A stretch of 64,000 nt of DNA from Rhodococcus sp. (in: high G+C Gram-positive bacteria) (GCF_023264675.1 NZ_JAHFVG010000018.1:41254-105253), one strand, 5' to 3'. Positions 9,329 to 18,507 are shown, counted from the stretch's first letter. A program made the numbers and translations. Notes: generated from the letters alone by a model not told the origin.

Positions 9329-10053
9329 GCGCTGACGCCGCCATCGACCGAGATCGTCTGGCCGTTGATGTAGCTTGCGTCGTCGGAGGCCAGGAAGGCC
9401 ACGACCGAAGCGACTTCCTGCGGGGTGCCGAAGCGCTTCAACGGAATCTGCTGTTCCGCAGCCGCGAAACGCTCGGGTGGCATCGTCCGCAGCATCGGCG
9501 TATCGATACCGCCGGGCGCAACGCAGTTGGCGAGAACGCCCTGGCGTGCGGATTCACGCGCCAAGGATCGCGTCAAGCCGCGGATGCCGTGCTTGGCCGC
9601 ACTGTAGTTCGCCTGGCCGAAGCCTCCGCCGGGCGCACTCAGGTTGATGATGCGACCCCAGCCGCGGGTCATACGCAGCAGACCGAGCTGCGAACCCAGG
9701 AACGCGCCACGAAGATGGATCGCGATGACGGTGTCCCACTCGTCCTCGGACATCTTGGCAACAGTTCGGTCGCGTACGACGCCGGCATTGTTGATCACGA
9801 TGTCGACATGGCCGAACTCCTTTTCGGCAGCATCCAGAGCGGCCTGCCACGAGTCGCGCTTGGTGACATCGTGAGCGACTGCCGAAGCCCGGCCGCCTGC
9901 GTCGCGGAGCAAGGTAGCCGTGCTCTCGGCACGCTCCTCGGCGATATCGGTCACCACGACGGCGGCGCCTTCGGCCGACAGACGCTGTGCCATCGCCGTT
10001 CCCAACGCACCGCCACCTCCGGTGACGAATGCAGTGTGTCCCTCGAGTCGCAT
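9325..10053 (-). CDS. SDR-family 3-hydroxyacyl-CoA dehydrogenase (probable)
   Basis: 242 residues, a classical short-chain dehydrogenase. The cofactor motif is TGGGGALG (11-18), Asn-Asn-Ala-Gly is at 88-91, and the catalytic Ser139, Tyr150 and Lys154 are all present. The C-terminus ends INGQTISVDGG, the usual FabG-like tail. It starts directly after the thiolase stop and overlaps the ligase start. Position in the operon points to oxidation of the 3-hydroxyacyl-CoA made by the MaoC pair, though a role on a P450-generated alcohol is equally possible. Confidence 0.88.
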   Translation of the reverse strand: MRLEGHTAFVTGGGGALGTAMAQRLSAEGAAVVVTDIAEERAESTATLLRDAGGRASAVAHDVTKRDSWQAALDAAEKEFGHVDIVINNAGVVRDRTVAKMSEDEWDTVIAIHLRGAFLGSQLGLLRMTRGWGRIINLSAPGGGFGQANYSAAKHGIRGLTRSLARESARQGVLANCVAPGGIDTPMLRTMPPERFAAAEQQIPLKRFGTPQEVASVVAFLASDDASYINGQTISVDGGVSA

Positions 10054-11187
10054 TTAACCCACCCTCTCCACAATCATTGCCGCGCCCTGGCCGCCGCCAA
10101 CACACATCGTCTCGATCCCGTAGCGACCGCCGACGGTCTCCAACCCGTTGATCAGGGTCGCCATCATCCGAACCCCGGTAGCGCCGATCGGGTGTCCCAG
10201 CGCAATAGCTCCGCCGTGCGGGTTCAATTTCGACCCGTGGGGATCGATCCCCAACTCACCGGCAACCGCCAGTACCTGAGCGGCAAACGCCTCGTTGAGC
10301 TCGACCACGTCGACGTCGTCGATAGTCAGCTCAGCCTTCTTCAGCGCCTTTCGAACTGCTTCCACCGGTCCGACGCCCATGATCGCGGGGTCGAGTCCGG
10401 TCACCGCGGACGCAACGACGCGAGCTCGAGCCGTGATGCCGAGCTCCTTCGCCTTCTTGTCACTCATGACCACGACGGCCGCAGCCGCATCGTTGACCGG
10501 GCAGGCGTTGCCTGCCGTGACCCGACCGTCCTCGCGGACAATCGGCTTGAGCTGCGAAAGCTTGTCGATAGTCGACCCCGCTCGCGGGCACTCGTCGGTC
10601 GCGAACACCGTTCCGTCACTCGTCGTGTACGCGCTGATCTCACGGTCGAAGAAGCCGGAAGCCTGAGCGGCCACAGCTCTCTCCTGAGACTGCTGCGCAT
10701 ACGCGTCCATCGCGTCGCGCGAGATGTTCCAACGCTCGGCGACGTTCTCGGCCGTCTCGGCCATCGACCAGTAGTAGTGATCACGCTGCAGCGCCGGGTG
10801 GAAGATCTGGGGATCGGTGGTGGTCGACGTCGACTCGACGCCGGCAGCGATGACGACGTCTGCTTCACCCGAGCGGATTGCCTGGGCAGCCAGTCGAATG
10901 GCATCGAGCCCCGAGGCGCACAGCCGCTGGACCGTGATCCCGGGAACTTCCGTCATTCCGGCCAGGAACGCGACACGTCGGCCGATGCAGTCACCCTGCA
11001 TGCCGGCAACCACACCAGCGCCGACGATGACGTCGTCGACCTCCGACGGATCAAGGCCGGGTACCGCCGCCAAAGCCTCCTTGACAGCGAACGTAGCCAG
11101 ATCCTCGGGCCGCTCGTCGACGAGCGACCCGCGGAACGAACGCCCGACGGCTGTGCGCGCGGCGGAGACGATCAATGCTTCGGTCAC
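10054..11187 (-). CDS. Thiolase (acetyl-CoA acyltransferase)
   Basis: 377 residues. The nucleophile is Cys90 (QRLCASG), the His motif is GHPIGATG, and the second cysteine lies in CVGGGQG near the C-terminus, so all three thiolase residues are present. It cleaves a 3-ketoacyl-CoA with CoA to release acetyl- or propionyl-CoA. The start overlaps the acyl-CoA dehydrogenase stop by one base. It completes the beta-oxidation set of the operon. Confidence 0.92.
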   Translation of the reverse strand: MTEALIVSAARTAVGRSFRGSLVDERPEDLATFAVKEALAAVPGLDPSEVDDVIVGAGVVAGMQGDCIGRRVAFLAGMTEVPGITVQRLCASGLDAIRLAAQAIRSGEADVVIAAGVESTSTTTDPQIFHPALQRDHYYWSMAETAENVAERWNISRDAMDAYAQQSQERAVAAQASGFFDREISAYTTSDGTVFATDECPRAGSTIDKLSQLKPIVREDGRVTAGNACPVNDAAAAVVVMSDKKAKELGITARARVVASAVTGLDPAIMGVGPVEAVRKALKKAELTIDDVDVVELNEAFAAQVLAVAGELGIDPHGSKLNPHGGAIALGHPIGATGVRMMATLINGLETVGGRYGIETMCVGGGQGAAMIVERVG

Positions 11188-12365
11188 TAGGAGTCCTCGC
11201 GTCCGAACAGGCTGCGAGCGATGACCAAGCGGTTGATATCGCTTGTGCCCTCGTAGATCTCCTCGAGCTTGGCCTGGCGGAACCAGCGCTCGGCCGGATA
11301 CTCACGGGAGTAGCCGTAGCTGCCCATGGTCTGGATGCAGGCCCAGGTGGCGAACATCGCAGCCTCGGATGCGGCAACCTTGGCCATGGCCGCTTCTGCC
11401 GAGAAGGGCTTGCCGGCATCACACAGCGACGCAGCGTAGTAGGACAGCTGACGCGCCTGCTCGAGCTTCATCTTGGCGTCGACGATTCGGAACGACACGG
11501 CCTGGTAGCTGTGGATGGCCTTGCCCCAGGTCTTACGCTGCTTCGCATAGTCGATGGCATATTCGACGGCCGCGCGAGCAATACCGAGTCCGCTCGCGGC
11601 AACCATCAGACGGCTCTTGTCGAACACCGTCATCAGTCCGCGGAAAGCAGCACCTTCGTCACCGAGTCTCCGGTCTTCCGGGACGAAGCAATCCTTGAAC
11701 ACGAGCTCTGCCGCCGGGATCGAGTTCTGACCCATCTTGGCGATCGGCTTGCCCTGGGTGAAGCCCTCGTCACCCTTCTCGAGGACGAATGCCGTGATCC
11801 CGCGTGAACGGGTGCCGGGTGCCGTCGTGGCGAACACGCTGTACAGGTCGGCCTGCGGTGCGTTGGTGATCCACATCTTCTGGCCGTTGAGGACGTAACC
11901 ACCGTCTACTCGCTTCGCCGTGGTGCGCATCGCGCCGGCATCGGACCCAGCTTCCGGTTCGGTAGCCGCAGTCGCGCCCAGGGCCGGGTCGTCCGTGCAC
12001 ACCCGAGGAATCCAGCGCTGCTTCTGCTCTTCGTTTCCGAGGTGCAGAACCGGCTTGGAGAAGAAGCTTCCGCAGCGGAAGGTGCCCTTCAGGCCGACAT
12101 CGCCCCAACAGAGCTCTTCCTCGACCCGGACGACGGTGCGCATCGAGGTGACACCGCCGCCGCCGTACTCCTCCGGCAGGTCGTACGCTGCCAAGCCGAT
12201 CCGAGCTGCTTGACGGACGATCTCGTGCGGGTACTCGTCGGACTCCTCGTACTTGGCCGCATTGGGGCGAAGTATTTTGGCCGCGAAGTCGTGTGCGAGA
12301 TCGACCAGGTCATCCTCCTCCTGGCTCTGACCGAGCATGGGAGTTTGGGTGCCGGCAATAGTCAT
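11187..12365 (-). CDS. Acyl-CoA dehydrogenase
   Basis: 392 residues, the usual full length for a soluble flavoprotein ACAD. Typical blocks are ATEPEAGSDAGAM, GQKMWITNAPQAD and the C-terminal IYEGTSDINR, where Glu372 is the predicted catalytic base. It introduces the alpha,beta double bond in an acyl-CoA, passing electrons to ETF. It lies 85 bp after the first P450 gene and directly before the thiolase gene. Confidence 0.92.
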   Translation of the reverse strand: MTIAGTQTPMLGQSQEEDDLVDLAHDFAAKILRPNAAKYEESDEYPHEIVRQAARIGLAAYDLPEEYGGGGVTSMRTVVRVEEELCWGDVGLKGTFRCGSFFSKPVLHLGNEEQKQRWIPRVCTDDPALGATAATEPEAGSDAGAMRTTAKRVDGGYVLNGQKMWITNAPQADLYSVFATTAPGTRSRGITAFVLEKGDEGFTQGKPIAKMGQNSIPAAELVFKDCFVPEDRRLGDEGAAFRGLMTVFDKSRLMVAASGLGIARAAVEYAIDYAKQRKTWGKAIHSYQAVSFRIVDAKMKLEQARQLSYYAASLCDAGKPFSAEAAMAKVAASEAAMFATWACIQTMGSYGYSREYPAERWFRQAKLEEIYEGTSDINRLVIARSLFGREDS

Positions 12366-12450
12366 CGACTTTCCTTTTCATCAGTAGTAAGTCCGGGCCG
12401 ACGGCAGGTTGGTTGCAGTGCCGGGACGGTGAAAACGTTGATCGTTCGGA

Positions 12451-13719
12451 TCAGGCGAAGCGCACCTGAAGTTCGCCGACTTCCCGCTGGAGGGGCATGA
12501 TGACGCGCGGGGGATCTTCGGCCGCGAGCTTCATGTCGGGGAAACGGCTGGCCAAGATACGCAGCGCGATGATGGTCTGATGCCGTGCAAGGTGCTGTCC
12601 GGGGCAGACGTGCGGTCCGCCGCCGAAGCTGAGCGGCCGGATGTCCTTACGGGTGATGTCGAAGGTCTCGGGGTCCTCGTACCGCAGCGGATCGTGATTG
12701 GCCGCTGCATACAACGGAATCATGATGCTGCCGGCAGGAATGGTGAACCCACCGAGTTCGACGTCTTCGACAGCCAGTCGACTGGGCGGGTTCGAGAGCA
12801 CTGCGGTGTCGAAGCGCAGTGTCTCCTCGACGGCGCCCTTTGCATGAGTTTCCGGGTCGCTCACCAGAAGGTCCCACTGATCGCGGTGCTGCATGAGAGT
12901 GAGGATCGCGTTGGAAATCAGCGCGGCGCTGGTATGGAACGCTCCGCCGAACATGAAGATCGTGTTCGCGACGATGTCGTCGTCGGTGAGCGGTGCTCCC
13001 TCGGCCTGCGCCTGGAGCACCTGGGTGACCATGGTGTCGCCAGGGCTCGACGGGTTCGCGCGAACCTTCTCGATCTGTTCGGTGATGACCGGGTTGAGGC
13101 TCAGAATTGCCTCATCGGCCTCGACGAGCATCTCTTCGGTGATGCTGGTGCGAAACGTATGGCCCACAGGAGCAAATGCTCGGAGCCATGCCGGATCACC
13201 CTCGGGTGACGGGAAACCCAGCACCCGGCTGATCAGCTTCAGCGTCAACGCGTTGCTGAAATTCTTGACCATGTCGGTCTGGCCCTGTGCCTCGGCCGCG
13301 TCGAGGAGTTCGTTGACGTAGCCCTCGATTTCGTCACTGAGCTTCTTCACCGCAGTCGGGGTGATCGACTTCGTCAGTACGGCACGCTTCTTCATGTACG
13401 TCGGCGGGTTCGCGTGGCTGAACTGGCTGATCCGGTGCTTGATGATCGGACGCGAGTAGTCGACATCGCCATCGTGCTGACGCTTCATGAGGTCATCGAA
13501 ATCGCGGGTGAAGCGGGGATCACGGAGAGCCTCCGTGAGCACGTCGTACCCGGAAACAACCCAGTCACCGGTGGTGGAAACCCGGTGCACCGGCGAAATC
13601 TCACGAAGCCGGTTGTAGAGCGGGTACGGGTCGTCCGGCGGATCCGACAGCAGCAGCCGCGCAATCTCGTCCGCTTCTTGGTAAAGCGGTGTCTGTTCGA
13701 ACTCGGTGGCTGAACTCAT
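12451..13719 (-). CDS. Cytochrome P450 with His in place of the I-helix acid
   Basis: 422 residues from an ATG preceded by AGGAG. The heme-binding loop FGGGPHVCPG gives Cys372 as the iron ligand. The K-helix Glu299-x-x-Arg302 is intact. The I-helix oxygen-activation motif, normally Ala/Gly-Gly-x-Asp/Glu-Thr-Thr, reads Gly259-Ala-Phe-His262-Thr263-Ser264, so the conserved acid is a histidine. The protein is a class I P450 without a fused reductase and would use the ferredoxins and FprA-type reductase of this operon. It is about 42 bp downstream of the second P450, which also lacks the acid. Substrate unknown. Confidence 0.93.
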   Translation of the reverse strand: MSSATEFEQTPLYQEADEIARLLLSDPPDDPYPLYNRLREISPVHRVSTTGDWVVSGYDVLTEALRDPRFTRDFDDLMKRQHDGDVDYSRPIIKHRISQFSHANPPTYMKKRAVLTKSITPTAVKKLSDEIEGYVNELLDAAEAQGQTDMVKNFSNALTLKLISRVLGFPSPEGDPAWLRAFAPVGHTFRTSITEEMLVEADEAILSLNPVITEQIEKVRANPSSPGDTMVTQVLQAQAEGAPLTDDDIVANTIFMFGGAFHTSAALISNAILTLMQHRDQWDLLVSDPETHAKGAVEETLRFDTAVLSNPPSRLAVEDVELGGFTIPAGSIMIPLYAAANHDPLRYEDPETFDITRKDIRPLSFGGGPHVCPGQHLARHQTIIALRILASRFPDMKLAAEDPPRVIMPLQREVGELQVRFA

Positions 13720-13760
13720 GTCTGCGTTCCTCTCCTGGAAACTTTTCGGTCGCGGTCGGA

Positions 13761-15023
13761 TCAAGCGAGCTGGACGTGCAATGCACCCGAACCGCGTTGC
13801 TGCGCTGTCGTCCTGCGTTCCGGATTGCTGTCGACGAGCCTTGCGTTGGGATACCTGGTGGCCAGAATGCGCACCGCGATCTCGGCCTGTGAGCGAGCAA
13901 GATGCTGACCCGGGCACACGTGGGGTCCGCCACCGAAACTCAAGGACGGCAACCCTTTACGGGTGATGTCGAACGTATCCGGATTGTCGAAGACTTTCGG
14001 ATCGCGATTGCCTGCCGCAAACAGTGGCACCACGACGTCACCGGCCGGTATGGTCACGCCGGCGATCTCGACGTCCTCGGTCGCGAGGCGGCTGGGGACA
14101 TTGACCGTCACCGAGGTGTCGTAGCGCAAGGACTCGTCGACTGCACCCTTCGCCAGCCCCTCCGGGTCCTTCGTCAACAGCGCCCACTGATCCGGGTTCT
14201 GTAGGAGACACACGATCGTGTTGGAGATCAGGTCCGCAGTGGTGCCCACCGACGCCCCGAACAGAAGGATGGCGTTGGAAATGATCTCCTCGTCCGGCAG
14301 CGGCGCGCCGTCGTACTCGGCTGCAATCAACTTCGAGATGAGATTGTCGCCGGGGTTCTCCCGCATCTTGGCGAGCTGGTCACCCATGAGATCGTTCAGC
14401 TTCAGAATCGCGGCGTCGGCCTCTTCGAGGATCTCATCGGTCACGATCGGCTGAAAACTGTCGCCGAACGCGCGGAACCATTCCAGGAACTGAGCGGCAC
14501 CACCTTCGGGAGGCGGAAACCCAAGAATCCCGCAGATGAGCGTCAGTGTCATCCCGTAGCTGAACTCGGCCACCATCTCGATCTGCCCGCGTTCCGCGCC
14601 GGCATCGAGCAATTCGTTGGCACTCTGCTCCAACTGCGGTCGAAGTTTCCCAACCGCGGCGGGAGTCAGGAACTTCCCGTATACCGAGCGCTTTCGCATG
14701 TACTCGGGCGGGTTGATCTGCGAGAAGTTCCAGCGCCGGTTGGTAATGAGTGGCCGATCGAGATCGACGTCTTCCCCGAACTGCCGGCGCGCCATATCGC
14801 GCCAGTCACGAATGAACCGCGGATCCCGAAGTGCGACAGCAATATCCTCGTACCGAGCCAACGTCCAGACGCCACCCGGGCGACGGTAGATCGGAGCGAT
14901 CTCGCGCACTCGAGCGAAGAGCGGGTAAGGGTCTTCTGGCGGGAACGTGAGCAACTGCTCGAGGAGCCTGTCTGCCTCACCAGCATTCGGCAGCGTTTCC
15001 TCGATGATGTCAGTTGGGCCCAT
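13761..15023 (-). CDS. Cytochrome P450 with Gly in place of the I-helix acid
   Basis: 420 residues from an ATG with GAGGAG upstream. Heme ligand Cys370 lies in FGGGPHVCPG, and Glu297-x-x-Arg300 is present. The I-helix reads Ala257-Ser-Val-Gly260-Thr261-Thr262: the usual Gly is Ser258 and the acid is Gly260. It is clearly a paralogue of the neighbouring P450 (shared blocks DPxFxRD, INPPEYMRKR, GFPxPEG). It is the first gene of the operon, with a palindromic site about 50 bp upstream. P450s without the acid are known, but two in tandem are unusual. Confidence 0.93.
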   Translation of the reverse strand: MGPTDIIEETLPNAGEADRLLEQLLTFPPEDPYPLFARVREIAPIYRRPGGVWTLARYEDIAVALRDPRFIRDWRDMARRQFGEDVDLDRPLITNRRWNFSQINPPEYMRKRSVYGKFLTPAAVGKLRPQLEQSANELLDAGAERGQIEMVAEFSYGMTLTLICGILGFPPPEGGAAQFLEWFRAFGDSFQPIVTDEILEEADAAILKLNDLMGDQLAKMRENPGDNLISKLIAAEYDGAPLPDEEIISNAILLFGASVGTTADLISNTIVCLLQNPDQWALLTKDPEGLAKGAVDESLRYDTSVTVNVPSRLATEDVEIAGVTIPAGDVVVPLFAAGNRDPKVFDNPDTFDITRKGLPSLSFGGGPHVCPGQHLARSQAEIAVRILATRYPNARLVDSNPERRTTAQQRGSGALHVQLA

Positions 15024-15074
15024 GGCAAATCTCCTCGCGGGTGCCTCGAAGTGGTAACTGGTGTGAACGTTAGA

Positions 15075-15092
15075 TGTGACAGCGCTCTCACA
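15075..15092. promoter_or_regulatory. Imperfect 18-bp palindrome upstream of the P450 operon
   Basis: TGTGACAGCGCTCTCACA matches its reverse complement at 16 of 18 positions. It lies 52 bp before the start of the first P450 gene, where an operator would be expected. A second overlapping TCACA-N6-TGTGA arrangement follows immediately to the right. No regulator gene is adjacent, so the binding protein is unknown. Confidence 0.45.
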
Positions 15093-15319
15093 GGATTGTG
15101 TGATGTCTCGAGTGGACGTGCAGTTCTGTACATGCGACGAACAGAGGCGCCATGGGATGGTCCGACCCGCTGACAGCCGCCGCCGCCGCGAGGACCACTG
15201 GCTTCGATTCGGCCAAATCTAGCCGGCCCAATGGATCACCGCGAAAGTTGTTCACTCGTTACCGAAGTGGCCAGTTTCGCTGGCTCGATCACGCACACTG
15301 GAGAGGCAGCAGTGCAATC

Positions 15320-15742
15320 TCAGGCGGAAGCTGTATCTGCAATCCCAGAACGAAGAAGTGCAGCAAAACGATCGGGGATCCGTCGCGATCTCCCGGACTG
15401 GAGATCGTAATTGACGTAGGTGGTCGTCACAGTGGCAATCTGCTCGTTGTCGGACTCCCGGTTGATCCGGATTATCGCCTCGAAACTGCTCTTTCCAACG
15501 CGTGTCGGTTCCACACTGACCCTGAGCCTGTCCTCGTAGCGAGCAGACGCCAGAAAGTTGATCGTGGTGACCACCAAGGCCGGGTCGAACTCGTGGTCGA
15601 CGAAATGCGAGTACGGCATTCCGAAGAGTTCAGCGAGATAGTCACTGAAACCAGCATCAGCGATCTCGAGGTATCGAGAGTGATAGACGTGGCTTTGCGG
15701 ATCAACCTCGTGGTACCGAACGACGTGGATGTACTCCTGCAC
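15320..15742 (-). CDS. Hotdog acyl-CoA thioesterase (4HBT family)
   Basis: About 140 residues from a GTG preceded by GAGGAA; a longer ATG-started form is possible. The 4-hydroxybenzoyl-CoA thioesterase signature is visible near the N-terminus (RYHEVDPQSHVYHSRYLE, with the catalytic-type Asp14), followed by the usual VxxxxxFxxxxRYxDxL block. It hydrolyses an acyl-CoA to free acid and CoA. It lies about 300 bp upstream of the P450 operon on the same strand and about 90 bp downstream of the C-N hydrolase. Confidence 0.82.
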   Translation of the reverse strand: MQEYIHVVRYHEVDPQSHVYHSRYLEIADAGFSDYLAELFGMPYSHFVDHEFDPALVVTTINFLASARYEDRLRVSVEPTRVGKSSFEAIIRINRESDNEQIATVTTTYVNYDLQSGRSRRIPDRFAALLRSGIADTASA

Positions 15743-15832
15743 CTGAACAGGCCCTTCCTCTCGGCTTCGGGGCAGCGCTGGCCTCATCCGGCGAACGCTG
15801 CCCCGCAAACGCTTGGTCCAGTGAGCGACAGG

Positions 15833-16753
15833 TCAGTGTGCCATCTCGATCAGCAAGTCTCGATACAGATCGGGGCGGGCGTGGCGCATGCCGATACTGT
15901 CGGAATCGACGCGGCTCCGACGGCCCTTGTCGATATCGAGCGTCGCGACGACAACGGCTTCGTTCGTGGAGTCAGCGGATGCGATCACACCGCTGTTGAC
16001 CCCGAAACTGCGGTCTACCGGCACTGTGATTCGTGCGTATCCCTTGCCGAACAAGGCGGCGCCGCGGGGGATGTCCGATGTGCCGATCATCGGAGACTGC
16101 ACCACGAAGACCTGCTGCTCCACCGAGCGTGCCAGACACGAAGACGCGACGCGCGTGGCTCCACGGCTGTTCCAGGTCAAACTCGGGCACAGGACAACGT
16201 CCGCGCCCGCGACGACCAAAGCTCGCGTGACCTCGGCAAATTCGATGTCGGCACACGTCTGGATGGCGACCTTGATCCCGCGTACGTCGAAGAGTGCAAC
16301 CCGGTCGCCCGGGGTAGTTCCGAGATCGACCTCCGGCCATGTCAAATGGAGCTTGTCCTGGAAGTCCAGTCGACCGTCCGGATGTGCGAGAAACGCTGTG
16401 TTCCTGTACGTCCCGTCCTCGGCCTGCCGCCAGTGGCTGCCTCCGGCCAACCACACGCCGTGTTCAGCAGCCAGCGAAGTGAAGATCGCCGTCACTTGTT
16501 CCGTCACCGCGGGGAAGATGTCGCGATATGCCTGACTCATGTCCGCAGCGGTGAGTTCGTCCACGTCCCGATGAGTCGCCAGAAGACCCGAGGTCGACAA
16601 CTCCGGCAGTAGGACAAGCTCAGCGCCTTGCGCCACTGCTTGACGCACGATGTCGGCTAAGTGCGCTTTGAAGTCGTCGACGGTGGACTCACGGCGCATC
16701 TCCATTTGCACGGCAGCGACTGTGATGGAGTCAGGACTCTTGGGTGCATTCAT
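15833..16753 (-). CDS. Carbon-nitrogen hydrolase (nitrilase superfamily)
   Basis: 306 residues. The Glu-Lys-Cys triad is visible: Glu51 (LLPELSTSG), Lys134 (FQDKLHL) and Cys167 (IQTCADIEF). Members hydrolyse nitriles, amides or N-carbamoyl compounds in the cytoplasm. It is transcribed after the deacetylase-fold gene at 16808-17629 with a short gap. The same gene pairing occurs again at 39143-40946, which suggests that the two enzymes act on related C-N bonds of one compound. Confidence 0.88.
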   Translation of the reverse strand: MNAPKSPDSITVAAVQMEMRRESTVDDFKAHLADIVRQAVAQGAELVLLPELSTSGLLATHRDVDELTAADMSQAYRDIFPAVTEQVTAIFTSLAAEHGVWLAGGSHWRQAEDGTYRNTAFLAHPDGRLDFQDKLHLTWPEVDLGTTPGDRVALFDVRGIKVAIQTCADIEFAEVTRALVVAGADVVLCPSLTWNSRGATRVASSCLARSVEQQVFVVQSPMIGTSDIPRGAALFGKGYARITVPVDRSFGVNSGVIASADSTNEAVVVATLDIDKGRRSRVDSDSIGMRHARPDLYRDLLIEMAH

Positions 16754-16807
16754 CGCGGATCAAATCTTTCTGAAGTAGAGAATGGACTTACGTTTCGACC
16801 GGCAGGA

Positions 16808-17629
16808 TCATTGACCATCCAATCGATCCAATCGACCTCTGAGCGTGCCGAATTCGCACCCCTGATCCTTCGCATGCTGTATGAAGCGATCCAGCATCAG
16901 TACTCGCGGACCACGCCCGATGACCTGGGGATGCATCGTCAGGGTGAAGGTGCCGGACGGTTCGTAGGCCACCATGTAGTCGAGTTCGTCCTGCCATATC
17001 CGACCGACGACCCTGGGGTCGGCTCCCCCGGGGTACCCCGGGGGCTGGACCAGAAAGTAGGGCACGTCATCGAGCTCCCAGGCAACCGGGAACTCCCAGA
17101 TCGAACCGATCTCGCCGCGAATCCACTCTCCGTCCTCGACCCTGTCACCGGTACGAGCGCGATACGGTTGAAAGTCCGAGGCGAATTGGCTGCTGTCATA
17201 GCGAATTCCAAGTGCCGCGAGATTTTCGATCGTAGAGAACGACAAATCCCACGCCGGCGCCCGGAACCCGACGGGCATCTCTCCGGACACCTTCACGAGC
17301 CGATCGATGCCTCGTTCGAGGATGCGACGCTCGTTCTCGCGGCTCTCGCCACCCAGCTTGTCGTGGGTGTCGCCATGGGTGCCGAGTTCGTGGCCGTGGT
17401 CCTGAATCATCCGCACACTGTCCGGGTAGAGCTCTGCAACCATTCCGGGGATGAAAAATGTTGCTTCGATCGAGTGGCGGGCCAGCAACTTCAAGATCCG
17501 GGGCAACCCGACCTCGGGTCCATACTCACCCCGGGATATTGCGGACGGGGTCGACGGCCTACGCGAGCTTATCCACAGAGACACAGCATCCAAATCGAAC
17601 GTGAGACAGACAGTCCCGGGCATCGGCAC
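16808..17629 (-). CDS. Polysaccharide deacetylase-fold hydrolase (PuuE/allantoinase-like)
   Basis: 273 residues without signal peptide. The NodB-type metal site is present: TFDLDA (Asp12, Asp14) and His85-x-x-x-His89 in THGDTH, then FRAPAWDLS. A cytoplasmic NodB-fold protein next to a C-N hydrolase fits better with cyclic amide or imide hydrolysis, as in PuuE-type allantoinases, than with polysaccharide deacetylation. The reaction here is inferred, not proven. Confidence 0.85.
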   Translation of the reverse strand: MPMPGTVCLTFDLDAVSLWISSRRPSTPSAISRGEYGPEVGLPRILKLLARHSIEATFFIPGMVAELYPDSVRMIQDHGHELGTHGDTHDKLGGESRENERRILERGIDRLVKVSGEMPVGFRAPAWDLSFSTIENLAALGIRYDSSQFASDFQPYRARTGDRVEDGEWIRGEIGSIWEFPVAWELDDVPYFLVQPPGYPGGADPRVVGRIWQDELDYMVAYEPSGTFTLTMHPQVIGRGPRVLMLDRFIQHAKDQGCEFGTLRGRLDRLDGQ

Positions 17630-17955
17630 CTACTCCAAGTAGTCGGATATCAGCGACTCTAGAGACCAACCCACGTGGTTACATCGTTCGATTGCCAAAG
17701 TTTCAGCGCCGGTTTGGGCACGTCACAACCGCTCGGACATTGATCGGCCGACCGCCGTAGACACGTCACCCCGATGGCCCGGTTCCACTTGGTGTTTCCT
17801 AGCGCGCTGAAAGCAGCGCAGTCGATTCGGCCTGACCTCGGCGCACCGCGGATCCGTACGCATCGACGAACATGTAGTACGAGACTGGAGCACAGCGAAG
17901 CATTACTCGTAGGCCGGAGGCTCCGGTGCGTCCAGCCATCTGTTTCAATACCGCC
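17630..17955. other. Intergenic region, no supported gene
   Basis: About 325 bp between the deacetylase-fold gene start and the next plus-strand gene. It should hold the promoter of the minus-strand run ending at 15320. Small open frames here show no recognisable protein. No hairpin or repeat stands out. Confidence 0.5.
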
Positions 17956-18198
17956 ATGAACAAGTCGGTATATGTCACAGCAAGATCCATCAGCGTTGGT
18001 GACATCGTCCAGGTTCGACGGCCGAGCGGTGATGTAGCCGGCGGCACTCTGGTCGAGGATTTTGCCGATTACGTGCTCGCCGGTAGTGCGTTAGGCCGGG
18101 ACTGGGCAGTGCCGCGCCGCTGGGCCATCGCATTGGATGAGGGGACGCTGGTCTTCGTCGATGACTCCGACATCATCGAACACAATCAAAAGCCATGA
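17956..18198 (+). CDS. Small conserved-looking protein of unknown function
   Basis: 80 residues from the ATG at 17956. The sequence is compact and acidic at the C-terminus, with a beta-rich pattern (VTARSISVGDIVQVRRPSG, TLVEDFADYVL, WAVPRRWAIALDEGTLVFVDD). It has no signal peptide, membrane segment or metal motif. The open frame on the opposite strand at 17799-18047 is less protein-like. No strong ribosome binding site is visible. No function is proposed. Confidence 0.55.
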   Translation: MNKSVYVTARSISVGDIVQVRRPSGDVAGGTLVEDFADYVLAGSALGRDWAVPRRWAIALDEGTLVFVDDSDIIEHNQKP

Positions 18199-18507
18199 GC
18201 CTCGCGTCGACCAGCAGCGTTCGAATTCTGCGGTGATGGGGGCCGCGTACTCGCGGGAAGATGCATAGGGCCCAAAAGAATTCACGGCGAAATGGCGATT
18301 CCATTCCTCCGGTTACGTCTCGTCGACAATATCGACATCGGATCCTGAATCTTCGATTCACGCTCCGCAGCCGGCCGAGGGCTCACTGCTGTCGATGGGT
18401 CGCGCAGCTGCCGATTCGGGAGCGTGCCCGGCACCGCACTGTTGCGCTCCGATTGCAGTGCCAATCTTTGATCGCCCGAACTGCCGGTCATCCAATTGAC
18501 CATTCGG

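Noticed and set aside
15152-16612. Long plus-strand open frame (486 codons)
   Set aside because: It is antisense to the thioesterase and C-N hydrolase genes, both with intact catalytic motifs. The frame has arginine- and histidine-rich shadow composition and no domain.
17799-18047. Minus-strand open frame of 82 codons
   Set aside because: It overlaps the more convincing plus-strand protein at 17956-18198 and lacks a protein-like pattern.
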